DNA of 64,000 nucleotides, taken from assembly GCA_036785705.1 (NCBI GenBank), contig JAWUZG010000036.1, positions 16,487,501 through 16,551,500 on the forward strand, read 5' to 3'. Below the pieces are notes generated by a model that was not told where the DNA came from, ran no database searches, and was given only the letters and a program-made list of their open reading frames with translations. Below are positions 9,349 through 19,780 of the stretch, piece by piece. This stretch comes from Acanthornis magna. Taxonomy: Eukaryota > Chordata > Aves > Passeriformes > Acanthizidae. Every line of letters begins with the position of its first letter. The first letter of the stretch is position 1. The position numbers were made by a program, and so were the translations under genes.

Positions 9349-12251
9349 ACGAATCGAGATGCTGTGATTCCCATCCACAAGCTGATCCGTGAGCTAGAGT
9401 GCCAAGGGGTGGTCAGCAAGGCCCACTCACCCTTCAACAGCCCCATCTGGCCTGTGCGCAGATCTGATGGAGATTGGAGATTGACTGTGGACTATCGTGC
9501 CTTGAACGAGGTGACTCCACCGCTGAGCGCTGCCGTGCCAGACATGCTGGAGCTCCGGTACGAGCTGGAGTCCAAAGCAGCAAAGTGGTACGCCACTATT
9601 GACATTGCAAGTGCATTTTTCTCCATCCCTCTGGCAGCAGAGTGCAGGCCTCAGTTTGCTTTCACCTGGAGGGGCGTGCAGTACACCTGGAACCGACTGC
9701 CCCAGGGGTGGAAACACAGTCCCACCATCTGCCATGGACTGATCCAGGCTGCACTGGAAAAGGGTGAGGCTCCAGAACATCTGCAATACATCGATGACAT
9801 CATTGTGTGGGGGGGCACAGCAGAAGAAGTGTTTGAGAAAGGAGAGAAAATCATCCAGATTCTCCTGGAAGCCGGTCTCGCCATCAAAAGGAGCAAAGTC
9901 AAGGGGCCTGCCAAAGAGATCCAGTTCCTGGGGGTGAAGTGGCAAGATGGACGGCGTCAGATTCCCACCGAGGTCATCAATAAAATCACAGCGATGTCCC
10001 CACCAACCAACAAGAAGGAGACACAAGCTTTCCTAGGTGCCATAGGCTTCTGGAGGATGCACATCCCTGAGTACAGCCAGATTGTGAGCCCTCTCTACCT
10101 GGTGACACGCAAGAAGAATGATTTCCACTGGGGCCCTGAACAACAACAAGCCTTCGCCCAGATCAAGCAAGAGATCGCTCATGCAGTAGCCCTTGGCCCA
10201 GTCAGGACAGGACCAGAAGTGAAGAATGTGCTCTACTCTGCAGCCGGGAGCAATGGTCTGTCCTGGAGCCTTTGGCAGAAGGTGCCTGGTGAGACTCGAG
10301 GTCGTCCGCTGGGATTCTGGAGCCGAAGCTACAGAGGGTCCGAAGCCAACTACACTCCCACAGAGAAGGAAATTCTGGCAGCCTATGAAGGTGTCCAAGC
10401 TGCTTCAGAAGTTATTGGCACGGAAGCACAACTTCTCCTCGCACCCCGACTACCTGTGCTGGGAGCAATGGTCTGTCCTGGAGCCTTTGGCAGAAGGTGC
10501 CTGGTGAGACTCGAGGTCATCCGCTGGGATTCTGGAGCCGAAGCTACAGAGGGTCCGAAGCCAACTACACTCCCACAGAGAAGGAAATTCTGGCAGCCTA
10601 TGAAGGTGTCCAAGCTGCTTCAGAAGTTATTGGCACGGAAGCACAACTTCTCCTCGCACCCCGACTACCTGTGCTGGGGTGGATGTTCAAGGGAAAGGTT
10701 CCCTCTACCCACCACGCCACCAATGCCACGTGGAGTAAATGGATTGCCCTCATCACACAGCGCACCCGTATTGGAAACCCGAATCGCCCTGGGATCTTGG
10801 AAATAATTACAAATTGGCCTGAAGGTGAAAACTTTGGTCTCACCGATGAAGAGGAGCAGGATCAGGTGACTCGTGCAGAAGAAGCTCCACCGTACAACCA
10901 ACTGCCACAAGATGAAACACGCTACGCTCTCTTCACTGATGGTTCCTGTCATATTGTGGGGGCAAACTGAAAATGGAAAGCAGCTGTATGGAGCCCCACA
11001 CGGCAGGTCGCAGAGGCTACAGAAGGAGAAGGTGGATCAAGCCAACTTGCCGAACTCAAAGCCATTCAGCTGGCCCTGGACATTGCTGAAAGAGAGAAGT
11101 GGCCAAAGCTGTACCTGTACACCGATTCATGGATGGTAGCCAATGCTCTGTGGGGTTGGTTGGAAAGGTGGAAAAAGGCCAACTGGCAACGTAGAGGAAG
11201 ACCAATCTGGGCTGCTGACGAATGGCGAGACATTGCCACTCGGGTAGAGAAGCTACCTGTGAAAGTCCGCCATGTAGATGCCCATGTCCCCAAGAGCCGA
11301 ACTAATGAAGAACACCGAAACAATGAACAGGTAGATCAGGCTGCAAAAATAAAGGTGTCACAGGTAGATTTAGATTGGCAGCACAAAGGAGAGTTGTTCC
11401 TAGCCCGATGGGCCCATGATGCCTCAGGCCATCAGGACAGAGATGCCACCTATAAGTGGGCACGAGACCGAGGGGTGGATCTAACCGTGGACTGTATCTC
11501 CCAGGTGATCCATAACTGTGAGACATGCGCTGCCATCAAGCAAGCCAAGAGAGTGAAACCCCTGTGGTACGGGGGAAGGTGGTCCAAATACAAGTATGGT
11601 GAGGCCTGGCAGATCGATTACATCACACTGCCTCAAACCCGCCAAGGCAAGCGCTACGTGCTCACAATGGTAGAAGCCACCACTGGGTGGCTGGAGACCT
11701 ACCCTGTGCCTCATGCTACTGCCCGTAACACCATCCTGGGCCTTGAAAGACAAGTCCTTTGGAGGCATGGTACCCCTGAGAGAATTGAGTCGGACAACGG
11801 GACTCATTTCAAAAATAGCCTCATAAACACCTGGGCTAGGGAACATGGCATTGAGTGGGTGTACCACATTCCTTATCATGCACCTGCTGCTGGTAAAGTA
11901 GAACGATGCAACGGCCTGCTAAAAACCACCTTGAAGGCTCTAGGTGGGGGGACTTTCAAAAATTGGGAACAGCATTTAGCCAAGGCCACCTGGCTAGTTA
12001 ACACCCGAGGCTCCACCAACAGGGCTGGCCCTGCCCAATCTGAACCCTTGCAAACAGCAGACGGGGATAAGGTTCCAGTGGTGCAAATGAGAGGCATGCT
12101 GGGGAAAACTGTTTGGATTAATTCTGCCTTGAGCAAAGATAGACCCACCCGTGGGGTTGTCTTCGCTCAGGGACCAGGGTGTACCTGGTGGGTGATGCAA
12201 GAGGATGGAGAGACACGATGCATACCTCAGGGGGACCTCAGTTGGGGTTGA
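9349..12251 (+). pseudogene. pol: pol of U2, frameshifted
   Basis: It carries the two U1 lesions at the same places: the 215-bp duplication (10249-10678) and TGA at 10968-10970 after the RNase H FTDGSCH motif. RT motifs before the duplication and the integrase DDE residues after it are intact. Sharing of both lesions shows that U1 and U2 descend from one already defective unit. Confidence 0.92.
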
Positions 12252-12379
12252 ACTGCCCATAACATTGTGCCTGTATCCATATCTGTATGTATATAATCAG
12301 AGTAATGCTTGTATGTATATAGTTTAAAGGCTTAAGTTCAATGTAATATGTTGGAATGGAAAAAATTCGGGGTGGATAA

Positions 12380-13375
12380 TGTGGAAGGTTGGGGGGGGCA
12401 AGTGGAATTTTTCCCATTCTGTTGCTAAGCAACTAATGACCGGTACTTAAGGGCCATCTACGCTCACAAAGGAGACAAAGCCTTTTCGCTGGCCAGGCAG
12501 AGGAACAAGAGATGGCAAGATTTGATAAGGGGACACTCACTCACTCGCTCGGGGCTCTTGGAGGAGAGAGCAGGGGGAAAAAGGCGGCTCTGTTTTTTTG
12601 GCTACAATTGCAGAAAAGGCCCGGTTTTGCACTGGTTTCTCTCTCTACCTGTTGGGTGAGTTCTCACTTGGGACGGGGGAGGACGGGATCCCGGTCCCTT
12701 CTACCCTCCGGGAGGGCGCGTTTCCCAGCTGCGCTGCAGCAAGACGAGACCCCTCGCCTGCTGCCGCTCCTCGCCCTGCCTGCTGCCGCTCCTCGCCCTG
12801 CCTGCTGCCGCTCCTCGCCCTGCCTGCTGCCGCTCCTCGCCCTGCCTGCTGCCACCCCACGCCTTGCCTGCCACAGCTGCGGAACTCCTGCTGCCTCCTC
12901 TGCTGGCTGGCTCAGGTGAGCCCACCTGGCCGTTCCATCCCTTTGCTGCGCTTTGTCCATCTGCGCTCCACCCTGCTCCAGCCCGTCGGCCGTTACGTGC
13001 GTGACACAGATCCAACCTCGCGCCACAGCGCCATCTGCAGCTTCCCGGGAGTCATCGCACCTGCCCTGCTGGTCTAGGAGCCCAACAGCGCCCCTGCTGG
13101 CCGTGACTGTGACTGCACCAACCGGGAAAGTGCCTGACAGTCCAGGGACATTTGCCACCGAGTTTTTTTGGTTTTGTTTACTGTTTTTTTTGTTACTGAT
13201 TGTTTACCTCATTATAGATACTAGTAAAAAAACCTCTTATTCCTTTTCCCATACCTTTGCCTGAGAGCCCTTGATTCTAAAGTTATAATAATTTGGAGGG
13301 AAGGGGATTCACATTCTCTGTTCTAAGGAAGGTTCCCACCTTCCTAAGCAGACACCTGTCTATCAAACGAAGACA
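12380..13375 (+). repeat. LTR 3 of array (996 bp, type A)
   Basis: It is almost identical to LTR 2; the difference I noticed is T at 6148 against C at 12692. It has four 22-bp repeats, the X-box at 12421-12433 and the same donor-like sites. Confidence 0.92.
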
Positions 13376-13380
13376 GATTT

Positions 13381-13398
13381 TGGCACCCAATGTGGGGC
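13381..13398 (+). other. Primer binding site, U3
   Basis: This is identical to the U1 site, five bases after LTR 3. Confidence 0.75.
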
Positions 13399-13495
13399 TT
13401 GAGGGCATTGAGAGAAAAAGGTGCAAAAGGAATAACAGTTTCTGGGAGACCCATTTTTTAGTGTGCTGAACATAGAAACCTCATTTAGTGGCACC

Positions 13496-15397
13496 ATGTG
13501 GTCTAACATACCTTGGTTTGGCTGGCACATGCTTGTGGCCACATTTTTCCCATTTGCAGCTCCCTGTCTAAACATGGGTCCTATGACTAAGGTCGCGGTG
13601 GTTGTTATCCAGTTCTCACAATGGGTCAATAAGGTGAGGAATTTATGGATTTTTCACGTCCTTTGGGCGGCGGGCACTTGGTTACAGGGCTTTAACACCG
13701 TGAGTACATGTTTTTGGAGTCTGTTTGGTAATGGTACCTTTTGTGAGGAGATGACACCAGAGGGAATTTTTTCTCAACCCTTCACCCCTTTCTTTGGGCC
13801 TATCCTACCAGGGCTTGGAGGGTTCATATACTCTCTAAATGCTAATGACATCGTACAGTGGTTGGCATTGCTGATAGGTCTATTCCTCTTTGCATCCCGA
13901 GAAAGGGGGAGACTGCCCTGGGTAACCACTCTAACAGCTGCCACAGGGACTAGGGATGTTGCCACAGGGACTAGGGATGTTGCCACAGGGACTAGGGATG
14001 TTGCTACAGAGCCCGAGGCTGTCCCAGAGCCTGAGAGTACCCCCAAACCTGACCCTGTCCCTGAACCTGACCCTGCCCCAGGGCCTGACCCTGTCCAACA
14101 GCCTGCCCCAGAAATGAACCAACCAAATTGGATGGAGGTAATGGAGGAAAAAATACGTCAGGTGTTGAGGGAATACACTTCCTCAGCTGGTGGGAAGCCC
14201 TCTCCTTGCCCCACAGGGGAAGAGTTGGATGGTGCAGCAGCGGAACCCACGGACATTACAACCGTCCAGGTTCCAGCTGAACCTCAAGGGCAGTCACAGC
14301 CAGCAGCGGTTGCCCCTGTGCAGCGGAGGAAGTATAAGACCAAATCAGTACGCCCAGTTAATGATGATGGGGAACCAGGGCCCTCACAACCAGCAGGGGA
14401 GTCTGAGCCTATAATCATCACCGAGTCCCTGTCGTATGACACTATCCGTACTTTGCACAATGACATTGTGCGGCGGAAGGGCGAGGCTTTCTCAACCTGG
14501 TTACTTCGGGTTTGGGAGCGCATGGGCCCAGGCGTGCAGCTGGATGGTAACGAGGCCAGGAATTTGGGATCCGTGGCCCTGGACGGGGGTGTTGACAAGG
14601 TGTTCGTGAGGGAGGCAGGACCCATTTCTCTCTGGGAGAGGCTTTTAATGAGTGTGAGAGAGAGGTTTGTTCACAAAGACAGAATGCAGGAGAACTACCG
14701 TAGATTGCCCTGGAAGACCGTTGAGGAAGCGATCCAACGGCTGAGAGAAGTGGCAGTACAGGAGGTGCTTTTTGGGAGGGACGGACAGCACGAAAATGAT
14801 CCTGACAAGGTCAGGTGCACAGGGCAAATGTTGTGGAACCTGGCAAGTCTAGGGCCAACCCAATATGTCACCTACATTGCAACAATTAATGCCGATGACA
14901 ACCGTGAGACAGTAAGCTCTGTAGCTGACAAGCTCAGGCATTATGCAGGTGTGATCAATGGCCCAATGCAGGCTCAGGTCTCTGCTGTGGTTAAGGAGTT
15001 GAAGGAGGAGATAAAGGAGATGAGGAAGGAGATCAGGGAGGAAATTGAGGAGGTGAGGAAAAACAGTGTGGCACCAGTGAGAGTCACAGGCCCCAACACC
15101 AGAGCCTGACGTCCCCCAGCTAGAGGGAGAGGGTACACCCCACGAGCTGAGCTGTGGTTCTTTCTGCATGACCACGGGGAAGACATGAAAAGGTGGGATG
15201 GGAAGCCCACTTCTGTCCTGGCAGAACGGGTGCGTCAGCTTAAGGAGGGCAATGCTAGCCGAGGGGGTTCTGCCAGAGCGAAGGTAGCCTCAGCTTCCCG
15301 CAGCCGACCTGCTGAGTACAACAGAAGGGAAGATGTTGTGTCAGATTCCCTTGACGGTGGAATGTATGCCCAGGAAGGGAATGATAACCAGGGCTAG
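13496..15397 (+). pseudogene. gag: gag of array unit 3, one internal stop
   Basis: It is open from ATG 13496 to TGA 15107-15109, then in frame to TAG 15395-15397. Diagnostic bases (CACGTCC near 13656, AACACCGTG near 13694, CCCGCAGCC near 15300, and the TGA itself) match U1/U2, not U4, although the following pol matches U4. Three 7-residue repeats are present. Confidence 0.75.
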
Positions 15398-15892
15398 AGG
15401 GGCCCCGCCTCTAGCCAGGTAGAGGCATGGGAAAACCGTGTCTTTTGGACTGTGTGGATTCGATGGCCTGGTACATCAGAGCCACAAAAATATGAAGCAT
15501 TGGTTGATACAGGTGCACAGTGTACCCTAATGCCATCGGGACATGTTGGGGCAGAACCCATTTCTATTGCTGGGGTGACAGGGGGATCACAAGAGTTGAC
15601 GCTGGTGGAAGCCGAGGTGAGCCTGACTGGGAAGGAGTGGCAGAAACATCCCATTGTGACTGGTCCAAAGGCCCCGTGTATTCTGGGCATAGATTTCCTC
15701 CGGAACGGCTATTTCAAAGACCCGAAAGGACTCAGGTGGGCTTTTGGAATAGCTGCTGTTGAGGCAGAGGGCGTTAGGCAATTGAACACCTTGCCTGGAC
15801 TATCAGAGAACCCTTGTGCAGTTGGACTCTTGAAGGAAGAGGAACAACGGGTACCAATTGCCACCTCGACAGTGCACCGCCGGCAGTATTGA
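15398..15892 (+). CDS. pro: Retroviral aspartic protease, U3
   Basis: The DTGAQ and ILGIDFLR motifs are intact. At 15721-15725 it reads CCCGA (Pro in KDPKG), as U4 does, where U1/U2 read CCTGA (Leu). This is the first type-B marker in U3, which places the type switch before it. It ends with TGA at 15890-15892. Confidence 0.85.
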   Translation, partial: RGPASSQVEAWENRVFWTVWIRWPGTSEPQKYEALVDTGAQCTLMPSGHVGAEPISIAGVTGGSQELTLVEAEVSLTGKEWQKHPIVTGPKAPCILGIDFLRNGYFKDPKGLRWAFGIAAVEAEGVRQLNTLPGLSENPCAVGLLKEEEQRVPIATSTVHRRQY

Positions 15893-18580
15893 ACGAATCG
15901 AGATGCTGTGATTCCCATCCACAAGCTGATCCGTGAGCTAGAGTGCCAAGGGGTGGTCAGCAAGGCCCACTCACCCTTCAACAGCCCCATCTGGCCTGTG
16001 TGCAGATCTGATGGAGATTGGAGATTGACTGTGGACTATCGTGCCTTGAACGAGGTGACTCCACCGCTGAGCGCTGCCGTGCCAGACATGCTGGAGCTCC
16101 GGTATGAGCTGGAGTCCAAAGCAGCAAAGTGGTACGCCACTATTGACATTGCAAATGCATTTTTCTCCATCCCTCTGGCAGCAGAGTGCAGGCCTCAGTT
16201 TGCTTTCACCTGGAGGGGCGTGCAGTACACCTGGAACCGACTGCCCCAGGGGTGGAAACACAGTCCCACCATCTGCCATGGACTGATCCAGGCTGCACTG
16301 GAAAAGGGTGAGGCTCCAGAACATCTGCAATACATCGATGACATCATTGTGTGGGGGGGCACAGCAGAAGAAGTGTTTGAGAAAGGAGAGAAAATCATCC
16401 AGATTCTCCTGGAAGCCGGTCTCGCCATCAAAAGGAGCAAAGTCAAGGGGCCTGCCAAAGAGATCCAGTTCCTGGGGGTGAAGTGGCAAGATGGACGGCG
16501 TCAGATTCCCACCGAGGTCATCAATAAAATCACAGCGATGTCCCCACCAACCAACAAGAAGGAGACACAAGCTTTCCTAGGTGCCATAGGCTTCTGGAGG
16601 ATGCACATCCCTGAGTACAGCCAGATTGTGAGCCCTCTCTACCTGGTGACACGCAAGAAGAATGATTTCCACTGGGGCCCTGAACAACAACAAGCCTTCG
16701 CCCAGATCAAGCAAGAGATCGCTCATGCAGTAGCCCTTGGCCCAGTCAGGACAGGACCAGAAGTGAAGAATGTGCTCTACTCTGCAGCCGGGAGCAATGG
16801 TCTGTCCTGGAGCCTTTGGCAGAAGGTGCCTGGTGAGACTCGAGGTCGTCCGCTGGGATTCTGGAGCCGAAGCTACAGAGGGTCCGAAGCCAACTACACT
16901 CCCACAGAGAAGGAAATTCTGGCAGCCTATGAAGGTGTCCAAGCTGCTTCAGAAGTTATTGGCACGGAAGCACAACTTCTCCTCGCACCCCGACTACCTG
17001 TGCTGGGGTGGATGTTCAAGGGAAAGGTTCCCTCTACCCACCACGCCACCAATGCCACGTGGAGTAAATGGATTGCCCTCATCACACAGCGCACCCGTAT
17101 TGGAAACCCGAATCGCCCTGGGATCTTGGAAATAATTACAAATTGGCCTGAAGGTGAAAACTTTGGTCTCACCGATGAAGAGGAGCAGGATCAGGTGACT
17201 CGTGCAGAAGAAGCTCCACCGTACAACCAACTGCCACAAGATGAAACACGCTACGCTCTCTTCACTGATGGTTCCTGTCATATTGTGGGGGCAAACCGAA
17301 AATGGAAAGCAGCTGTATGGAGCCCCACACGGCAGGTCGCAGAGGCTACAGAAGGAGAAGGTGGATCAAGCCAACTTGCCGAACTCAAAGCCATTCAGCT
17401 GGCCCTGGACATTGCTGAAAGAGAGAAGTGGCCAAAGCTGTACCTGTACACTGATTCATGGATGGTAGCCAATGCTCTGTGGGGTTGGTTGGAAAGGTGG
17501 AAAAAGGCCAACTGGCAACGTAGAGGAAGACCAATCTGGGCTGCTGACGAATGGCGAGACATTGCCACTCGGGTAGAGAAGCTACCTGTGAAAGTCCGCC
17601 ATGTAGATGCCCATGTCCCCAAGAGCCGAACTAATGAAGAACACCGAAACAATGAACAGGTAGATCAGGCTGCAAAAATAAAGGTGTCACAGGTAGATTT
17701 AGATTGGCAGCACAAAGGAGAGTTGTTCCTAGCCCGATGGGCCCATGATGCCTCAGGCCATCAGGACAGAGATGCCACCTATAAGTGGGCACGAGACCGA
17801 GGGGTGGATCTAACCGTGGACTGTATCTCCCAGGTGATCCATAACTGTGAGACATGCGCTGCCATCAAGCAAGCCAAGAGAGTGAAACCCCTGTGGTACG
17901 GGGGAAGGTGGTCCAAATACAAGTATGGTGAGGCCTGGCAGATCGATTACATCACACTGCCTCAAACCCGCCAAGGCAAGCGCTACGTGCTCACAATGGT
18001 AGAAGCCACCACTGGGTGGCTGGAGACCTACCCTGTGCCTCATGCTACTGCCCGTAACACCATCCTGGGCCTTGAAAGACAAGTCCTTTGGAGGCATGGT
18101 ACCCCTGAGAGAATTGAGTCGGACAACGGGACTCATTTCAAAAATAGCCTCATAAACACCTGGGCTAGGGAACATGGCATTGAGTGGGTGTACCACATTC
18201 CTTATCATGCACCTGCTGCTGGTAAAGTAGAACGATGCAACGGCCTGCTAAAAACCACCTTGAAGGCTCTAGGTGGGGGGACTTTCAAAAATTGGGAACA
18301 GCATTTAGCCAAGGCCACCTGGCTAGTTAACACCCGAGGCTCCACCAACAGGGCTGGCCCTGCCCAATCTGAACCCTTGCAAACAGCAGACGGGGATAAG
18401 GTTCCAGTGGTGCAAATGAGAGGCATGCTGGGGAAAACTGTTTGGATTAATTCTGCCTTGAGCAAAGATAGACCCACCCGTGGGGTTGTCTTCGCTCAGG
18501 GACCAGGGTGTACCTGGTGGGTGATGCAAGAGGATGGAGAGACACGATGCATACCTCAGGGGGACCTCAGTTGGGGTTGA
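15893..18580 (+). CDS. pol: pol of U3: RT-RNase H-integrase, uninterrupted
   Basis: It is open for 890 codons from about 15908 to TGA 18578-18580; there is no ATG at the start, so it would be read through from protease. RT occupies roughly residues 1-230, with catalytic Asp80 (ATIDIA) and Asp144/Asp145 in YIDDI. RNase H occupies about 445-595, with Asp454, Glu492, Asp516 and Asp586. Integrase follows, with an HHCC finger (His613, His618, Cys647, Cys650) and the DDE triad Asp680, Asp739, Glu775 with the canonical 35-residue spacing between the last two. All recognised catalytic residues are present. The reading frame stops 128 bp before the LTR, with no dUTPase or env after integrase. It lacks the 215-bp duplication and nonsense codon of U1/U2. 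Confidence 0.93.
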   Translation, partial: TNRDAVIPIHKLIRELECQGVVSKAHSPFNSPIWPVCRSDGDWRLTVDYRALNEVTPPLSAAVPDMLELRYELESKAAKWYATIDIANAFFSIPLAAECRPQFAFTWRGVQYTWNRLPQGWKHSPTICHGLIQAALEKGEAPEHLQYIDDIIVWGGTAEEVFEKGEKIIQILLEAGLAIKRSKVKGPAKEIQFLGVKWQDGRRQIPTEVINKITAMSPPTNKKETQAFLGAIGFWRMHIPEYSQIVSPLYLVTRKKNDFHWGPEQQQAFAQIKQEIAHAVALGPVRTGPEVKNVLYSAAGSNGLSWSLWQKVPGETRGRPLGFWSRSYRGSEANYTPTEKEILAAYEGVQAASEVIGTEAQLLLAPRLPVLGWMFKGKVPSTHHATNATWSKWIALITQRTRIGNPNRPGILEIITNWPEGENFGLTDEEEQDQVTRAEEAPPYNQLPQDETRYALFTDGSCHIVGANRKWKAAVWSPTRQVAEATEGEGGSSQLAELKAIQLALDIAEREKWPKLYLYTDSWMVANALWGWLERWKKANWQRRGRPIWAADEWRDIATRVEKLPVKVRHVDAHVPKSRTNEEHRNNEQVDQAAKIKVSQVDLDWQHKGELFLARWAHDASGHQDRDATYKWARDRGVDLTVDCISQVIHNCETCAAIKQAKRVKPLWYGGRWSKYKYGEAWQIDYITLPQTRQGKRYVLTMVEATTGWLETYPVPHATARNTILGLERQVLWRHGTPERIESDNGTHFKNSLINTWAREHGIEWVYHIPYHAPAAGKVERCNGLLKTTLKALGGGTFKNWEQHLAKATWLVNTRGSTNRAGPAQSEPLQTADGDKVPVVQMRGMLGKTVWINSALSKDRPTRGVVFAQGPGCTWWVMQEDGETRCIPQGDLSWG

Positions 18581-18708
18581 ACTGCCCATAACATTGTGCC
18601 TGTATCCATATCTGTATGTATATAATCAGAGTAATGCTTGTATGTATATAGTTTAAAGGCTTAAGTTCAATGTAATATGTTGGAATGGAAAAAATTCGGG
18701 GTGGATAA

Positions 18709-19660
18709 TGTGGAAGGTTGGGGGGGGCAAGTGGAATTTTTCCCATTCTGTTGCTAAGCAACTAATGACCGGTACTTAAGGGCCATCTACGCTCACAAAG
18801 GAGACAAAGCCTTTTCGCTGGCCAGGCAGAGGAACAAGAGATGGCAAGATTTGATAAGGGGACACTCACTCACTCGCTCGGGGCTCTTGGAGGAGAGAGC
18901 AGGGGGAAAAAGGCGGCTCTGTTTTTTTGGCTACAATTGCAGAAAAGGCCCGGTTTTGCACTGGTTTTTCTCTCTACCTGTTGGGTGAGTTCTCACTTGG
19001 GACGGGGGAGGATGGGATCCCGGTCCCTTCTACCCTCCGGGAGGGCGCGTTTCCCAGCTGCGCTGCAGCAAGACGAGACCCCTCGCCTGCTGCCGCTCCT
19101 CGCCCTGCCTGCTGCCGCTCCTCGCCCTGCCTGCTGCCACCCCACGCCTTGCCTGCCACAGCTGCGGAACTCCTGCTGCCTCCTCTGCTGGCTGGCTCAG
19201 GTGAGCCCACCTGGCCGTTCCATCCCTTTGCTGCGCTTTGTCCATCTGCACTCCACCCTGCTCCAGCCCGTCGGCCGTTACGTGCGTGACACAGATCCAA
19301 CCTCGCGCCACAGCGCCATCTGCAGCTTCCCGGGAGTCATCGCACCTGCCCTGCTGGTCTAGGAGCCCAACAGCGCCCCTGCTGGCCGTGACCGTGACTG
19401 CACCAACCGGGAAAGTGCCTGACAGTCCAGGGACATTTGCCACCGAGTTTTTTTGGTTTTGTTTACTGTTTTTTTTGTTACTGATTGTTTACCTCATTAT
19501 AGATACTAGTAAAAAAACCTCTTATTCCTTTTCCCATACCTTTGCCTGAGAGCCCTTGATTCTAAAGTTATAATAATTTGGAGGGAAGGGGATTCACATT
19601 CTCTGTTCTAAGGAAGGTTCCCACCTTCCTAAGCAGACACCTGTCTATCAAACGAAGACA
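18709..19660 (+). repeat. LTR 4 of array (952 bp, type B)
   Basis: It shares GGTTTTTCTCTCT and GTGACCGTGACT variants with LTR 5, against GGTTTCTCTCTCT and GTGACTGTGACT in type A. It has only two 22-bp repeats. The X-box is at 18750-18762. Confidence 0.92.
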
Positions 19661-19665
19661 GATTT

Positions 19666-19683
19666 TGGCACCCAATGTGGGGC
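19666..19683 (+). other. Primer binding site, U4
   Basis: This is identical to the U1 site, five bases after LTR 4. Confidence 0.75.
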
Positions 19684-19780
19684 TTGAGGGCATTGAGAGA
19701 AAAAGGTGCAAAAGGAATAACAGTTTCTGGGAGACCCATTTTTTAGTGTGCTGAACATAGAAACCTCATTTAGTGGCACC

